A stretch of 64,000 nucleotides of DNA from Caballeronia sp. TF1N1 (GTDB taxonomy: Bacteria > Pseudomonadota > Gammaproteobacteria > Burkholderiales > Burkholderiaceae), in assembly GCF_022878925.1 (NCBI RefSeq), contig NZ_CP084629.1, positions 496,001-560,000 of the forward strand, given 5' to 3'. Shown piece after piece: positions 1-9,320 of the stretch (within the stretch, counting starts at the first letter, position 1; every line of letters begins with the position of its first letter). Made by a program: the position numbers and the translations under genes. Below the pieces are notes generated by a model. The model made no database searches. It had not been told where the DNA came from and saw only the letters and a list, made by a program, of their open reading frames with translations.

Positions 1-1
1 G

Positions 2-559
2 GAGATCAAGCGCATTCAGCGCGAAGTGGGCATCACGACCATCTTCGTCACGCACGATCAGAGCGAGGCGCTGAGTCTTTCGGATCGCATCGTCGTGATG
101 CGGCAGGGCGGTATCAGTCAGATTGGCTCGCCGCAGGAACTGTACGACCGGCCGGTGGATCGATACGTCGCGAGTTTCATCGGCAAGATCAATCTCGTCG
201 CGGTGACGGCGGGCGCGCTCGGCACCGATGGCCGCTTGCGCGTGCAAAGCCGCCAGACGGCCGAACCATTCGATGTCGATCTCGCCGGCGGCGCGGCGCC
301 CGCGCCCGGCGAACCGCTGTTGCTCGCGTTGCGGCCGGAGCGCATTCAGATCGGCGCGGGTTTGCCGAACCGCGTGCAGGGCCGCGTGGAACTCGCCACG
401 TATGCGGGCGACGGTTGGTATCTCGAAGTCCGCACGCAGGCAAGCGAGCCGCTCATCGTGCGCACGTCGGGCCGCGCGGCACCCGCCGCTGGCGATACCG
501 TCACGCTCGGCTGGCACCACAGCGATGCCGTCCTCTTGCGCGACGAGGCCGCCACATGA
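2..559 (+). CDS. ABC transporter ATP-binding protein, C-terminal part (PotA-like, TOBE domain)
   Basis: The 5' end lies outside the window; the reading frame is open from base 2. What remains begins just before the switch/H-loop ([10 protein letters not shown]), followed by the LSDRIVVM stretch and then a C-terminal TOBE-type regulatory domain (around residues 80-185). This layout is typical of ATPases of polyamine, iron(III) and related importers of the PotA/FbpC/MalK group. The Walker A, Walker B and signature motifs are upstream of the window, so ATPase competence cannot be judged. Its stop codon overlaps the start of the next permease gene (ATGA), so it belongs to a translationally coupled operon that continues to 7341. 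Confidence 0.9.
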   Translation, partial: EIKRIQREVGITTIFVTHDQSEALSLSDRIVVMRQGGISQIGSPQELYDRPVDRYVASFIGKINLVAVTAGALGTDGRLRVQSRQTAEPFDVDLAGGAAPAPGEPLLLALRPERIQIGAGLPNRVQGRVELATYAGDGWYLEVRTQASEPLIVRTSGRAAPAAGDTVTLGWHHSDAVLLRDEAAT

Positions 560-1461
560 GCAACGATGCCTTGCTGACAGGCGGCGATCTCGCCGCGACG
601 CCTTCGCCGCTTTCGGCGACGAAGCGCAGGGGCGCCGCCTACGGCGCGCTCGCCTTGCCGGGACTGGCGTTTCTTGGCGTGTTCTTCGTCGCGCCTATTG
701 GCTATCTGCTGATCTTGTCGCTGCACGGCGGCGGCTCGATGGGCCGTGTCGACGACACGTGGACGCTTTCCAACTACGCGCGCTTTCTCTCCGATGCGTA
801 CTACCTCCATATCCTGCTCGACACGCTCGTCTTCGGCGCATTGACGGCGATCATCTGCGCGGTGTTCGGCTTTCCGTTCAGCTATCACCTTGCGCGCACG
901 CGTTCGCGCTGGCGCACGCCGCTTTTGTTCGTGACGGTGTTGCCGTTGCTCATCAGCGCCGTGATCCGCAACCTCGGCTGGATTCCGGTGCTTACCGAAC
1001 ACGGCATGCTCAATACGCTCTTGCTGGGTTCCGGTCTGGTGAAGCAACCCGTGCAGTGGATCTTCAACTACACCGGCGCGCTCATCGGCATGGTGCACGT
1101 GGAGTTTCCCTTCATGGTGCTGATGCTGACGAGCGCCATCCGCAAGATCGATCCCGCGCTCGAGGAAGCCGCCATCAATCTCGGCGCGACGCCTTTTCTG
1201 GCGTTCGTGCGCGTGGTCTTGCCGCTGTGCCGGCCGGGACTGGCGGCGGGCGCGTCGATGGTCTTCATGGCCGCGATCAGCGCGCTCGTCACGCCGGGCA
1301 TTCTCGGCGGGCATCGGGTGATGTTCATGGCGCTCTACATCGATCAGCAGATGCACGGCGTGCTGAACTACACGGTCGGCTCGACCGCCGCCATCCTGAC
1401 GATGATCGCCGCGCTCGCATCGATGCTGCTTGCCGTGCGCATGAGCGGAGCGCGGACATGA
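556..1461 (+). CDS. ABC transporter permease (PotB-like)
   Basis: Inner-membrane subunit of a binding-protein-dependent importer, 301 residues. The start ATG at 556 overlaps the stop of the upstream ATPase gene; in-frame starts further upstream lie inside that gene. It shows six hydrophobic segments and an EAA loop ([11 protein letters not shown], then a run of LPL/RPG) about 50 residues from the C-terminal third, where the ATPase docks. It resembles the first permease of PotB/PotC-type systems for polyamines or small organic solutes. The substrate cannot be read from the sequence; the co-transcribed monooxygenases suggest an organosulfur or organonitrogen compound. Confidence 0.9.
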   Translation: MSNDALLTGGDLAATPSPLSATKRRGAAYGALALPGLAFLGVFFVAPIGYLLILSLHGGGSMGRVDDTWTLSNYARFLSDAYYLHILLDTLVFGALTAIICAVFGFPFSYHLARTRSRWRTPLLFVTVLPLLISAVIRNLGWIPVLTEHGMLNTLLLGSGLVKQPVQWIFNYTGALIGMVHVEFPFMVLMLTSAIRKIDPALEEAAINLGATPFLAFVRVVLPLCRPGLAAGASMVFMAAISALVTPGILGGHRVMFMALYIDQQMHGVLNYTVGSTAAILTMIAALASMLLAVRMSGART

Positions 1462-2312
1462 GTACCCAAGCGAGTACGTCGGCCGTCGTGTGGCATCGCG
1501 ATGCCGCATCGAGCGCGTTGAAATGGCTGCTGCGTATCACGACCTTCGCGGTGCCCGTGTTTTTGCTGCTGCCGTTTATCGGCATCGTCAGTGCTTCGTT
1601 TTCGAAGAGCGGCGCGCTCGCGTTTCCGCCGAGCGACTGGACGCTCCACTGGTATCGCTCGATCTCGCCGGACTATTACGCTGCGCTTCGCTACAGCGTC
1701 GCGCTGGGCACGGCGACGACCGCGCTCGCCACGCTCGTCGGTGTGCCGCTTTCGTTGTCGATCGTGCGCGGACGTTATGCGGGGCGCGGCATCGTGAATG
1801 CGCTATGCGTTGCGCCGCTGGGCGTGCCGACTATCGTCATTGCGGTGGCGGGCTTCAAGTTCTTCATGCTCGCCGCCGACTGGCACGACATCGGACTCAA
1901 CGGAACGAGCGCGGCCATCGTGCTGATGCAGGCCGTGTTCACCTTGCCGCTCGTCGTGCGCTCGGTGGTCGCGAGCTTCGCGCACTACGACAATGCGCTC
2001 GACGAAGCCGCGCAGAACCTTGGCGCCACGCCTTGGCAAGTGTTTTGGCGCGTGACCGTGCCACTCGTTTTGCCCGGCGTGATCGCGGGAATGCTGTTCG
2101 CTTTCGTGCTTTCGTTCGACGACGTGGTGGTCGCATGGTTCATGGGCGACCCGAGCCGTCCGACCTTGCCCGTCAAGCTCTTCAACGCGATGGAAGTGGA
2201 GTTCGATAACGCGGTCACCGCGCTGTCGACGCTGATCGTTGCGTTCTGGGCCGCGCTCGCGTTGCTGCTCAATCGTTTCTTCCGTCTCGAACGCCTCTTT
2301 TCGCGGCGTTGA
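1458..2312 (+). CDS. ABC transporter permease (PotC-like)
   Basis: Second inner-membrane permease of the same importer, 284 residues. The ATG at 1458 overlaps the previous stop (ATGA), which implies translational coupling. It has an N-terminal membrane helix after about 20 residues, further helices, and the conserved EAA motif (DEAAQNLGATPWQ...LPG). The C-terminal region carries the FDDVVVAWFM segment seen in PotC-like permeases. Together with the first permease it would form the heterodimeric channel fed by the periplasmic binding protein encoded next. Confidence 0.9.
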   Translation: MSTQASTSAVVWHRDAASSALKWLLRITTFAVPVFLLLPFIGIVSASFSKSGALAFPPSDWTLHWYRSISPDYYAALRYSVALGTATTALATLVGVPLSLSIVRGRYAGRGIVNALCVAPLGVPTIVIAVAGFKFFMLAADWHDIGLNGTSAAIVLMQAVFTLPLVVRSVVASFAHYDNALDEAAQNLGATPWQVFWRVTVPLVLPGVIAGMLFAFVLSFDDVVVAWFMGDPSRPTLPVKLFNAMEVEFDNAVTALSTLIVAFWAALALLLNRFFRLERLFSRR

Positions 2313-2343
2313 GCCTTTTCCTTCTTTCCTCACGAGGCCATTC

Positions 2344-3423
2344 TTGAAAGTTATCGCCAGGCTCGCGCTCGGGCTCTTCGCACTGACCGCATCCCTAGTT
2401 GCCGGGCTCGCGCATGCGCAGAGCGCAGACCCCAAAGACATCGTGCTGCGCGTGTCGTCGTGGGGCGGCAAGTCCACGCAGACGCAGATCAAATACGCGG
2501 GCGACATCTTCACCAATAAAACGGGCGTGAAGGTGCAATTCATCGATGGCGCGTCGATCGATCACGTCGCCAAGCTCGTCGCCGCGAACGGGCGCAACGT
2601 GCCCTATGACGTCGTGCTGCTCGATGGCGACGTGCGCGCGCAAGCCATCAAGGCAGGCGTGCTGCAAAAGCTCGATCCGGCGAAAGTGCCGAACGTGAAT
2701 TTCGCGCTCGATCTCGCGAAGAACGCGCAGGGCTATGCGCCTGACTTCGATTTCGTCTCGGCGATCTTCGTATACAACGCGGACAAGTTTCAGCAAGCAG
2801 GCATTCCCGCGCCGTCATCGTGGAAGGACTTGTGGAACCCGAAGCTCGCGGGTCACGTTGCGTTGCCCGATCTCGCCAATGGCGCGGGCCGCGCGCTGCT
2901 GATCGAAACGTCGCGTCTGAATGGCGGCGATGAAGGCAATCTCGACAAGGCCGTTGCGGAGATTGCGAAGGTCAATGCGCGCACGTTCTGGCAGACCTCG
3001 CAACAGGCGGAGCAACTCATCAAGTCCGGCGATATCTGGCTTACCGTCATCGCCGATGGCCGTGCCTACGCGCTTCAGGATGCCTACAAGCCCGCGCGCG
3101 CGGTGCGCCCGAAGGAAGGCTCCATCGCGTTCGCATCGACGGCGGATATCGTCAAGGGCACGCCGCATCCCGAACTTGCGGCGCAGTTCCTGAATGAGAT
3201 CTACGGCGCGCTTTATCAGCTCGGCAACGCAACGGACTTCTACTACGGCCCGACCAACCGCCTGCTTGCGCCCGTGATCGAAGCCGACCCGCAACTCGCG
3301 GCCAAGCTCATCTACAAGCCGGAGCAAGCCCAGGCGCTCTATCACCCGGACTGGAACAAGTTCTGGGGCGCGTTCGATCGCGCGCAGGACTCGTGGAACC
3401 GGACCATCGTCTCCAGAAAATGA
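2344..3423 (+). CDS. ABC transporter extracellular solute-binding protein (PotD/Fbp type)
   Basis: Periplasmic substrate-binding subunit, about 359 residues. I chose the TTG at 2344 because it follows a GAGG ribosome-binding site and gives a classical signal peptide (LKVIARLALGLF...AHA). Longer in-frame starts lie inside the permease gene and would destroy the signal. The mature part begins LRVSSWGGK, a typical start of type II periplasmic binding proteins of the PotD/ferric-binding group. The cluster order ATPase, two permeases and binding protein is complete. Substrate unknown; the downstream monooxygenases imply that the imported compound is oxidised in the cytoplasm. Confidence 0.85.
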   Translation: MKVIARLALGLFALTASLVAGLAHAQSADPKDIVLRVSSWGGKSTQTQIKYAGDIFTNKTGVKVQFIDGASIDHVAKLVAANGRNVPYDVVLLDGDVRAQAIKAGVLQKLDPAKVPNVNFALDLAKNAQGYAPDFDFVSAIFVYNADKFQQAGIPAPSSWKDLWNPKLAGHVALPDLANGAGRALLIETSRLNGGDEGNLDKAVAEIAKVNARTFWQTSQQAEQLIKSGDIWLTVIADGRAYALQDAYKPARAVRPKEGSIAFASTADIVKGTPHPELAAQFLNEIYGALYQLGNATDFYYGPTNRLLAPVIEADPQLAAKLIYKPEQAQALYHPDWNKFWGAFDRAQDSWNRTIVSRK

Positions 3424-4787
3424 CCCAGCACATCCACTTCAACGCGTTCCACATGAACGCACCCGCGCACTCGTGGGCGGGCTTCTGGCGGCATCCTCGC
3501 GACCGCTCGCTCGAACACAACACGCTCGGCTACTGGGTCGAACTCGCGCGGACGGCCGAGCGCGGTCTCTTCGACGGCGTGTTTCTCGCCGATGTCTTCG
3601 GCATCTACGATGTCTACGGCGGCGGCACCGACGCCACGCTCTTCGCGGCTGCGCAAGCGCCTTCGCACGATCCGTTGCTGACCGTGCCCGCCATGGCTTA
3701 TGCGACGAAGCACATCGGCTTCGGCGTGACGGCGAACCTCACCTACGAGCATCCGTATCAGTTCGCGCGGCGCTTTTCCACGCTCGATCATCTGACGAGC
3801 GGCCGTGCGGGCTGGAACGTCGTGACGGGTTATCTGGAAAGCGCGGCGCGCGGCATGGGTCTCGCGAAAGCGCGCGAGCACGACGAGCGATACGCGGCCG
3901 GCGAGGACTTCCTCGAAGCCGTCTACAAGCTGTGGGAAGGAAGCTGGGCCGAAGGCGCGGCGGTGCGCGACAAGCGTGCGGGACATCCTTATACCGACCC
4001 GTCGCGCGTGCGGCGCGTGAAGCATGAAGGCCCGTATTACCGTGTCGATGGCTTCAATCTCACCGAGCCTTCGCCGCAGCGCACGCCGGTGTTGTATCAG
4101 GCCGGTGCGTCGGGACGCGGCAAGGCGTTCGCGGGCAAGCATGCGGAATGCGTGTTTCTCGAAGGACAGACGCCTGCCATCGTCGCGGCGGCGGCGCGCG
4201 ACATCCGCCAGCATGCAGTCGATGCAGGCCGCGCTGCCGACGATGTGCTGCTCTATCTCGGCGCGACCGTCGTGGTTGCGCGCACGTCGAAGGAAGCGAG
4301 CGAATTGCAGGCCGAGTATGCCGAATACGTCGATACGCTCGGGCAACTTGCGCTGGTGTCGGGCTGGACCGGCATCGACTTCGCGGAACTGGATCTGGAC
4401 GAACCGATTCGCTATGTGAGGAGCAACGCGCTGCAGTCGACCGTCGAGAATCTCACGAAGCGTGCAGGCCGGCCCATCACGCCGCGCGACATGAGCCGCT
4501 TCGATCAGATCGGCGGACGCGGGCCGTTCATCGTCGGCGATCCGCGCGAGGTGGCGGATCAGTTGATTGCATGGATAGATGAAACCGGCGTCGATGGCTT
4601 CAATCTGCGGCGTCTCGTGATGCCCGAAAGCCTGCATGCGTTCGTGGATCTCGTCGTGCCGGAACTGCAGAATCGCGGGCGTTATCACACCGAGTATGCC
4701 GAGGGCACGCTGCGCGAGAAGCTCTTTGCCGGGCGCGGACCTCATCTGCGAGCGACGCATCCGGGCGCGCAATATCGCGACCTTTGA
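3420..4787 (+). CDS. FMN-dependent monooxygenase, NtaA/SnaA/DszA family (LLM class)
   Basis: Cytoplasmic luciferase-like monooxygenase of 455 residues that would use reduced FMN and oxygen, as nitrilotriacetate or dibenzothiophene-sulfone monooxygenases do. Family marks visible: HMNAPAHSWAGFWRHP near the N-terminus, the FSTLDHLTSGRAGWNVVTG segment, ESAARGMG, YQAGASGRGKAFAGKHAE, and the C-terminal DGFNLRR...VDLVVPELQ...GRYHTEY. Start ATG 3420 overlaps the stop of the binding-protein gene. These enzymes need a separate flavin reductase, and none is encoded in the window. The substrate is likely what the upstream importer takes up (inference). Confidence 0.9.
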   Translation: MTQHIHFNAFHMNAPAHSWAGFWRHPRDRSLEHNTLGYWVELARTAERGLFDGVFLADVFGIYDVYGGGTDATLFAAAQAPSHDPLLTVPAMAYATKHIGFGVTANLTYEHPYQFARRFSTLDHLTSGRAGWNVVTGYLESAARGMGLAKAREHDERYAAGEDFLEAVYKLWEGSWAEGAAVRDKRAGHPYTDPSRVRRVKHEGPYYRVDGFNLTEPSPQRTPVLYQAGASGRGKAFAGKHAECVFLEGQTPAIVAAAARDIRQHAVDAGRAADDVLLYLGATVVVARTSKEASELQAEYAEYVDTLGQLALVSGWTGIDFAELDLDEPIRYVRSNALQSTVENLTKRAGRPITPRDMSRFDQIGGRGPFIVGDPREVADQLIAWIDETGVDGFNLRRLVMPESLHAFVDLVVPELQNRGRYHTEYAEGTLREKLFAGRGPHLRATHPGAQYRDL

Positions 4788-4797
4788 GACAGCCGAC

Positions 4798-6027
4798 ATG
4801 AACCAGATCGATCGAACCATTTTCTCCGATGCCATCGCGCGCCTGCATCGTGGACTTGCCGAAGCCACGCCGGTGCTCAAGCAACGCAGTGCGCAAACCG
4901 ACGAAGCCGCGACGTTTCCCTACGACAACATCCGCACCTTGCACGATGCGGGTCTGCTCGCAGCCGGTCTGTCGCTAGAACGCGGCGGAGCGGGCTTCGG
5001 ACGCGGCACGAGCTTCACGCATTTCTTCGATGCGGTGACATCGATCGCGCGCGCCTGCAGCAACACCGCGCAGCTCTATACGGTGCAGACAGGCGCGCTT
5101 TTCACGCTGGAATTGCTGGCCGATTCCGCACTTGTGGATGAACTCGCCGCCGCCGTGCGCGACGATGGCGCGACCTTCTGCTTCACCGCCGCCGAACCCG
5201 ACGAGCGCTTCACGTACGACAACAAGCGCACGAACCTCAAGTCGTATGCCGAGCGTCTCGACGACGGCCGCTGGCGCGTCAAGGCGGAAAAAGCCTTCGC
5301 GACAGGCTCGGTCGGCTGCACTTACGCGCTCTTCCAGTGCGCGACCGTGACCGATGACGAAGGCCGTCCGCCCGAGTCCGTTCTCGTGCTGCTGCCGCGC
5401 AGTCACGAAGCGGTGAACGTGCTCGATACGTGGGACGGCATCGGTCAGCGGGCGACATCGAGCGGTCGGCTCGTCGTGAACGAAAGCGTGATCGATGGCC
5501 GCTGGGTTGCGGGCAATCCGGCCAGCGTGCCTGCTGCGGCTATCTTCGCGCCGCTCTATCAACTCGGCTTTGCGGCGATTCTCGCGGGCATCGGCGAAGC
5601 GGCGCTCGACGATACCTTGCACTTCGTGAATCACGTGCAGAAGCCGACCAACGGGTACGCACGCGCCGCCGAGGAGCCCGCGATTCAGGCGCATGTCGCC
5701 GATATCCGCATCGCGCTGAGTGCGAGCCGCGCGCTGATCAACGAAGCAGCCCGTTCGATGGACGCCTTCACGCGCGGCGAAGCGGATATTGCCGAGGTGC
5801 TGGTCGCCGTTTATCAGGCGAAGGTGCATGCGAGCGGCAGTTCCATCGAAGCGGGTTCGCGGCTCTTTCAGATCGGCGGCGCGCGTTCGGCTACGAGGCG
5901 CGTCGCGGCGGACAGGCATTGGCGCAACGCGCGCACGCTGACACTGCACGATTCGGTCGACAAGCAAAAAGGCGTGGTTGCGCGACACGTGCTCGGCGTC
6001 GAGCGTCCGAACGTTTCCACGCGCTAA
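4798..6027 (+). CDS. Acyl-CoA-dehydrogenase-fold oxidoreductase (SfnB-like)
   Basis: Flavoprotein of 409 residues with acyl-CoA dehydrogenase architecture: helical N-terminal domain (FPYDNIRTLHDAGLLAAG), central beta domain (CFTAAEPDERF, FATGSVGCTYALF) and helical C-terminal domain. In the C-terminal part the IGGARS...DRHWRNARTLTLHD block matches the SfnB/DszC-like branch, which uses the fold for sulfur acquisition monooxygenation instead of beta-oxidation. It starts at ATG 4798, ten bases after the first monooxygenase, and is followed by a second LLM enzyme. The likely role is release of sulfur or nitrogen from an organic nutrient. Exact substrate unknown. Confidence 0.8.
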   Translation: MNQIDRTIFSDAIARLHRGLAEATPVLKQRSAQTDEAATFPYDNIRTLHDAGLLAAGLSLERGGAGFGRGTSFTHFFDAVTSIARACSNTAQLYTVQTGALFTLELLADSALVDELAAAVRDDGATFCFTAAEPDERFTYDNKRTNLKSYAERLDDGRWRVKAEKAFATGSVGCTYALFQCATVTDDEGRPPESVLVLLPRSHEAVNVLDTWDGIGQRATSSGRLVVNESVIDGRWVAGNPASVPAAAIFAPLYQLGFAAILAGIGEAALDDTLHFVNHVQKPTNGYARAAEEPAIQAHVADIRIALSASRALINEAARSMDAFTRGEADIAEVLVAVYQAKVHASGSSIEAGSRLFQIGGARSATRRVAADRHWRNARTLTLHDSVDKQKGVVARHVLGVERPNVSTR

Positions 6028-6042
6028 ACAAGGACACGTATC

Positions 6043-7341
6043 GTGCTGCTTGCATTCTTTCTGTCGCATTCGGCTTCGCCGCACACGGTCGGGCAATGGC
6101 GTCTGCCGCGCTCGTTCCAGGGCTTGCGCTACGACCGTCCGACGTATTGGGAGCACGTTGCGCGCACGGCGGAGCGCGGCGGCATCGACACCATCTTCTT
6201 GTCGGATTCGTATTCGATCTACGAGACGTATCGCGGCGACAGTGACGACACCTTGCGCTGGGCCGTGCAATGTCCGCGACATGACCCGCTGCCGCTCATT
6301 CCGATCATGGCGCGTGTGACGCAGTCGATTGGCATCATCACGACGCTGAGTACCGCGTTTCTGCCGCCGTACTGGGTCGCGCGGCAGTTCGCGACGCTCG
6401 ATCATCTGACCGAAGGGCGCGTGGGCTGGAATCTCGTGACCACGGCGGGCGAACCCGAAGCACGTCAGTTCGGGCAGAAGCTCGATGAACACGACACGCG
6501 GTATCGGCGCGCGGAGGAGTATCTCAAGCTGTGCCAGACGCTATGGGATAGCTGGGAGCCGGACGCGATCGTCGCGGACCGCGCGTCGGGCGTGTTCGCC
6601 GATCCATCGAAAGTCGCGAAGATCGATTTTCACGGCGACTTCTTCGCGAGCCAGGGGCGCTTCACGGTGCCGCGCTCGCCGCAGGGCAGGCCGTTGATTG
6701 CGCAGGCGGGTTCATCGAGCGCGGGCGCGGCATTCGCGGGACGGCATGCGGAACTCGTGTTCGGCTTGCGGCATTCGGCGCGCGGCATGCGCGAGTTCGT
6801 CGACAAGGTGCAGGGCGAAGCCTCGAAAGCAGGACGTAGCGCGGGCGATGTGCGCATTCTGTGGGGTATTGTGCCTATCGTCGGTCAGACTCGCGAAGAA
6901 GCCTTGCAGAAGCAGAAGGCCATTCGCGACAACGTGACGGTCGAAGCGGGCCTCACCATGTTGTCCGCGTTTCTCAACACCGACCTCTCGCGCTTCGACG
7001 CCAACGCGCCGTTTCCCGATATCGGCGAAACGAGCGGCATTCGCGGGCATCTTTCCACCATCACCGAAGACTTCGCGCCGCATACGCCGCTCGGCGAGAT
7101 CGCGCGTCATTTCGCTGCGGGACAGGGACCGCATGTCGTGGGTACGGCGTCGGAAGTCGCGGATCAGTTGCAGACCTTGCTCGATGAAGGCGGCGGCGAT
7201 GGCTTTATCTGCATCACGCACGCGTTGCCTGCCTGCATGGACGAGTTCGTCGATCTCGTGGTCCCCGAGTTGCGGCGACGCGGCTTGCGGCCCGCGTCGT
7301 ATGAACATGCGACGTTGCGCGAACGCGTGAAGGCGGGTTGA
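6043..7341 (+). CDS. Second FMN-dependent monooxygenase, NtaA/DszA family
   Basis: 432-residue LLM-class flavin monooxygenase, the last gene of the plus-strand operon. The start is GTG at 6043 after an AAGGA element; an ATG is lacking in this position. Recognisable segments are HSASPHTVGQWRLP, QFATLDHLTEGRVGWNLVT, EARQFGQ, AQAGSSSAGAAFAGRHAE and the C-terminal DGFICITH...VDLVVPELRRRG. It is clearly paralogous to the enzyme at 3420 but divergent, so the two probably act on different substrates or successive intermediates. It ends 23 bases from the 3' end of the convergent minus-strand sulfur cluster. Confidence 0.88.
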   Translation: MLLAFFLSHSASPHTVGQWRLPRSFQGLRYDRPTYWEHVARTAERGGIDTIFLSDSYSIYETYRGDSDDTLRWAVQCPRHDPLPLIPIMARVTQSIGIITTLSTAFLPPYWVARQFATLDHLTEGRVGWNLVTTAGEPEARQFGQKLDEHDTRYRRAEEYLKLCQTLWDSWEPDAIVADRASGVFADPSKVAKIDFHGDFFASQGRFTVPRSPQGRPLIAQAGSSSAGAAFAGRHAELVFGLRHSARGMREFVDKVQGEASKAGRSAGDVRILWGIVPIVGQTREEALQKQKAIRDNVTVEAGLTMLSAFLNTDLSRFDANAPFPDIGETSGIRGHLSTITEDFAPHTPLGEIARHFAAGQGPHVVGTASEVADQLQTLLDEGGGDGFICITHALPACMDEFVDLVVPELRRRGLRPASYEHATLRERVKAG

Positions 7342-7364
7342 CTTGCACGGCACGCGAGCATGAT

Positions 7365-8561
7365 TCAGAAGTAGGAGAGATTGGGCAGCGGCGTGCCATG
7401 CGCCGCCTGCCTGCCGATTGCAAGCGCCTTGAAGATGAGCGGATTGTGCGCCGTCACCGTACGCAACGCGCGCCAATGCCGGTCGAGCCGCTGGCTCACG
7501 CGCGTGCTCGAAGCGCCACCGAGTTCGAAGAGTTCGCCCGCTGCGCGCAAGGCGAGTTCGTCGATCACCACTTTCGACTTCGCCGTGCTGTTGGCGGCGC
7601 GCTCGAACGCATGCGAGGAGACATCGCCCGACGCGGCGCTGCCGAAGCCGCGTTCGAGCCATTGCGCCGCTTCAAGCACACTCACACGCGCCAGATGCGC
7701 CACGCTTTCGATGCGGCCGAGCACTGCTTGCAGAAGCGGGTCGTTGGCGGGTACTTCATCGACGCCGTGATAGAAATTGCGTTCGCGCGACTTCAGCAAG
7801 TGCGCGGCATCGGAAACAACGCGCTGCAAAATGCCCGCCACCACCGCCGAGAGATACAACTGCGCGAAGGTCGCGACATACGGCAGCGCGGTGACACGGC
7901 TGTTATCGACGATCTCGTCGGGCAACACCTTCACGTTCGTGTAGTTGGTCGAGCCGCTTGCCGTGAACTGCTGACCGAAGCCGTCCCAATCGTCCGCTAT
8001 ATCCACGCCTTCGCGCGTGGCGGGCACGACGACCTTGATCTGCTTGCCGGCTTCATCGACTGCATAGACATAGATGTGGTCCGCATACAGGTTGCCCGTG
8101 CTGTAGAACTTCTTGCCATTCAGACGCAGGCCGTCAGGGCCGGACGTGACCGCTGTGTCGTAATCGAAGTTGCCTACGTTGCGCTTGCCAAGTTCCGTCG
8201 CCGATGCGCCATAAGTCTCGCCACGCGCGACGCGGTCGAGATAGGTATCGAATGCAGGGAGGCGTTTATGGTCGATCAGCAGGCTCTCCACCAGATTCAG
8301 ATGGTTGCGGAACGCGTGCGCGACATTCGGATCGGCTGCTGCAAGATCGATCACGAAGTCGAATAACTGCGTGAGCGTCAACGCGGCGCCGCCACGTTCG
8401 CGCGGCAAACGCAATGCGCCGATGCGCGCGTCTTTCAGGCGCTGCATCGTGGCCTTGAAGGCGGCCGTGTCGCGGCCGGGTTGCGCTTCCTGATCGGCGA
8501 CCCAGGGCAAAAGCGCGCGCAAGTCGCGGACATCGAGTGCAGATGGTGCGGTGTTGGTCAC
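7365..8561 (-). CDS. Acyl-CoA-dehydrogenase-family flavoprotein (SfnB/DszC-like)
   Basis: 398-residue flavoenzyme with acyl-CoA dehydrogenase fold. Motifs include LRLPRERGGAALTL, YGASATELGKRN (cofactor-loop position), FYSTGNLYADHIYV and the C-terminal ELGGASSTRVSQRLDRHWRALRTVTAHNP. That last block is typical of the DszC/SfnB branch of monooxygenase-like members. It is the last gene of the minus-strand unit that also encodes an SsuABC-like transporter, so it probably oxidises the imported organosulfur compound. A paralogue lies at 4798 on the other strand. Confidence 0.8.
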   Translation of the reverse strand: MTNTAPSALDVRDLRALLPWVADQEAQPGRDTAAFKATMQRLKDARIGALRLPRERGGAALTLTQLFDFVIDLAAADPNVAHAFRNHLNLVESLLIDHKRLPAFDTYLDRVARGETYGASATELGKRNVGNFDYDTAVTSGPDGLRLNGKKFYSTGNLYADHIYVYAVDEAGKQIKVVVPATREGVDIADDWDGFGQQFTASGSTNYTNVKVLPDEIVDNSRVTALPYVATFAQLYLSAVVAGILQRVVSDAAHLLKSRERNFYHGVDEVPANDPLLQAVLGRIESVAHLARVSVLEAAQWLERGFGSAASGDVSSHAFERAANSTAKSKVVIDELALRAAGELFELGGASSTRVSQRLDRHWRALRTVTAHNPLIFKALAIGRQAAHGTPLPNLSYF

Positions 8562-8600
8562 GTTGATCTTCCTTGAACGATGAGAGGGAAAGATGTCGGA

Positions 8601-9317
8601 TTACGCGTGCGCTTCGGCGGGCACACCGAGCGTCGCGAGCAAGCGGTCGCGTAGCGCCGCAAACGCGGGATCGGTGGACACGCGCGGGCGCGGCAACACG
8701 ATGTCGATATCGCTGCCAATGCGGCCATGCTCCAGGACGAGCACGCGGTCGGCGAGCAGCAGCGCTTCATCGACGTCATGCGTGACGAGCAGCACCGTCG
8801 CCGCATGCGCTTTCCACACGTGCGCAATGAGCCGCTGCATCTGGATGCGCGTGAGGGCATCGAGCGCGGCGAACGGTTCGTCGAGTAGCCAGACTTTCGG
8901 ATCGCGGACCAACGCACGCGCGAGCGCCACGCGTTGCGCTTCGCCGCCCGACAGCGTCAGCGGCCATGCATGCAGCCGATGCCCGACGCCCACTTCGTTG
9001 AGTGCCGCGGCGATCACGGCGCGCGCGTCGGGCTTGCGCAAACCGAGCGAAAGATTTTCCTCGACGGTTTTCCACGGTACGAGACGCGGCTCCTGAAACA
9101 CGACCGCGCGCTTGTCCGGCACGTCGACCGTGCCGGCGGGTGCTTCATCGAGGCCCGACAGCGTGCGCAACAAGGTGGACTTCCCCGAACCCGAACGGCC
9201 GAGCAACGCCACGAAAGAGCCGCGTTCGATGTCGAGATCGAGCCGGTCGAGTACGGTGTGCGCGCCGAAGCGCCGCGTCAGTTGCCGGATACGGATGATA
9301 GGATCGCGTGTGGTCAT
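8601..9317 (-). CDS. ABC transporter ATP-binding protein (SsuB/TauB-like)
   Basis: 238-residue ATPase of an aliphatic sulfonate/taurine/nitrate type importer. Complete motif set: Walker A LLGRSGSGKSTLL, Q-loop VVFQEPRLVPWKTV, signature LSGGEAQRVALARAL, Walker B VWLLDEPFAALD and H-loop VTHDVDEA. The motif RLVPW after the Q-loop glutamine is characteristic of the SsuB/TauB/NrtD group. It lies three bases downstream of the permease gene and is followed by the SfnB-like gene, so the operon order is binding protein, permease, ATPase, oxidoreductase. Sulfonate specificity is inferred from family and context. Confidence 0.9.
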   Translation of the reverse strand: MTTRDPIIRIRQLTRRFGAHTVLDRLDLDIERGSFVALLGRSGSGKSTLLRTLSGLDEAPAGTVDVPDKRAVVFQEPRLVPWKTVEENLSLGLRKPDARAVIAAALNEVGVGHRLHAWPLTLSGGEAQRVALARALVRDPKVWLLDEPFAALDALTRIQMQRLIAHVWKAHAATVLLVTHDVDEALLLADRVLVLEHGRIGSDIDIVLPRPRVSTDPAFAALRDRLLATLGVPAEAHA

Positions 9318-9320
9318 CGC

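Noticed and set aside
228..1457. In-frame N-terminal extension of the second permease starting at 228
   Set aside because: Runs through two other well-defined genes; the true start is the ATG at 1458 overlapping the previous stop.
3342..6492. Long minus-strand frames (about 500 codons each) opposite the monooxygenase and SfnB-like genes
   Set aside because: Antisense shadows of strongly conserved plus-strand enzymes; composition is His/Arg-rich without recognisable motifs.
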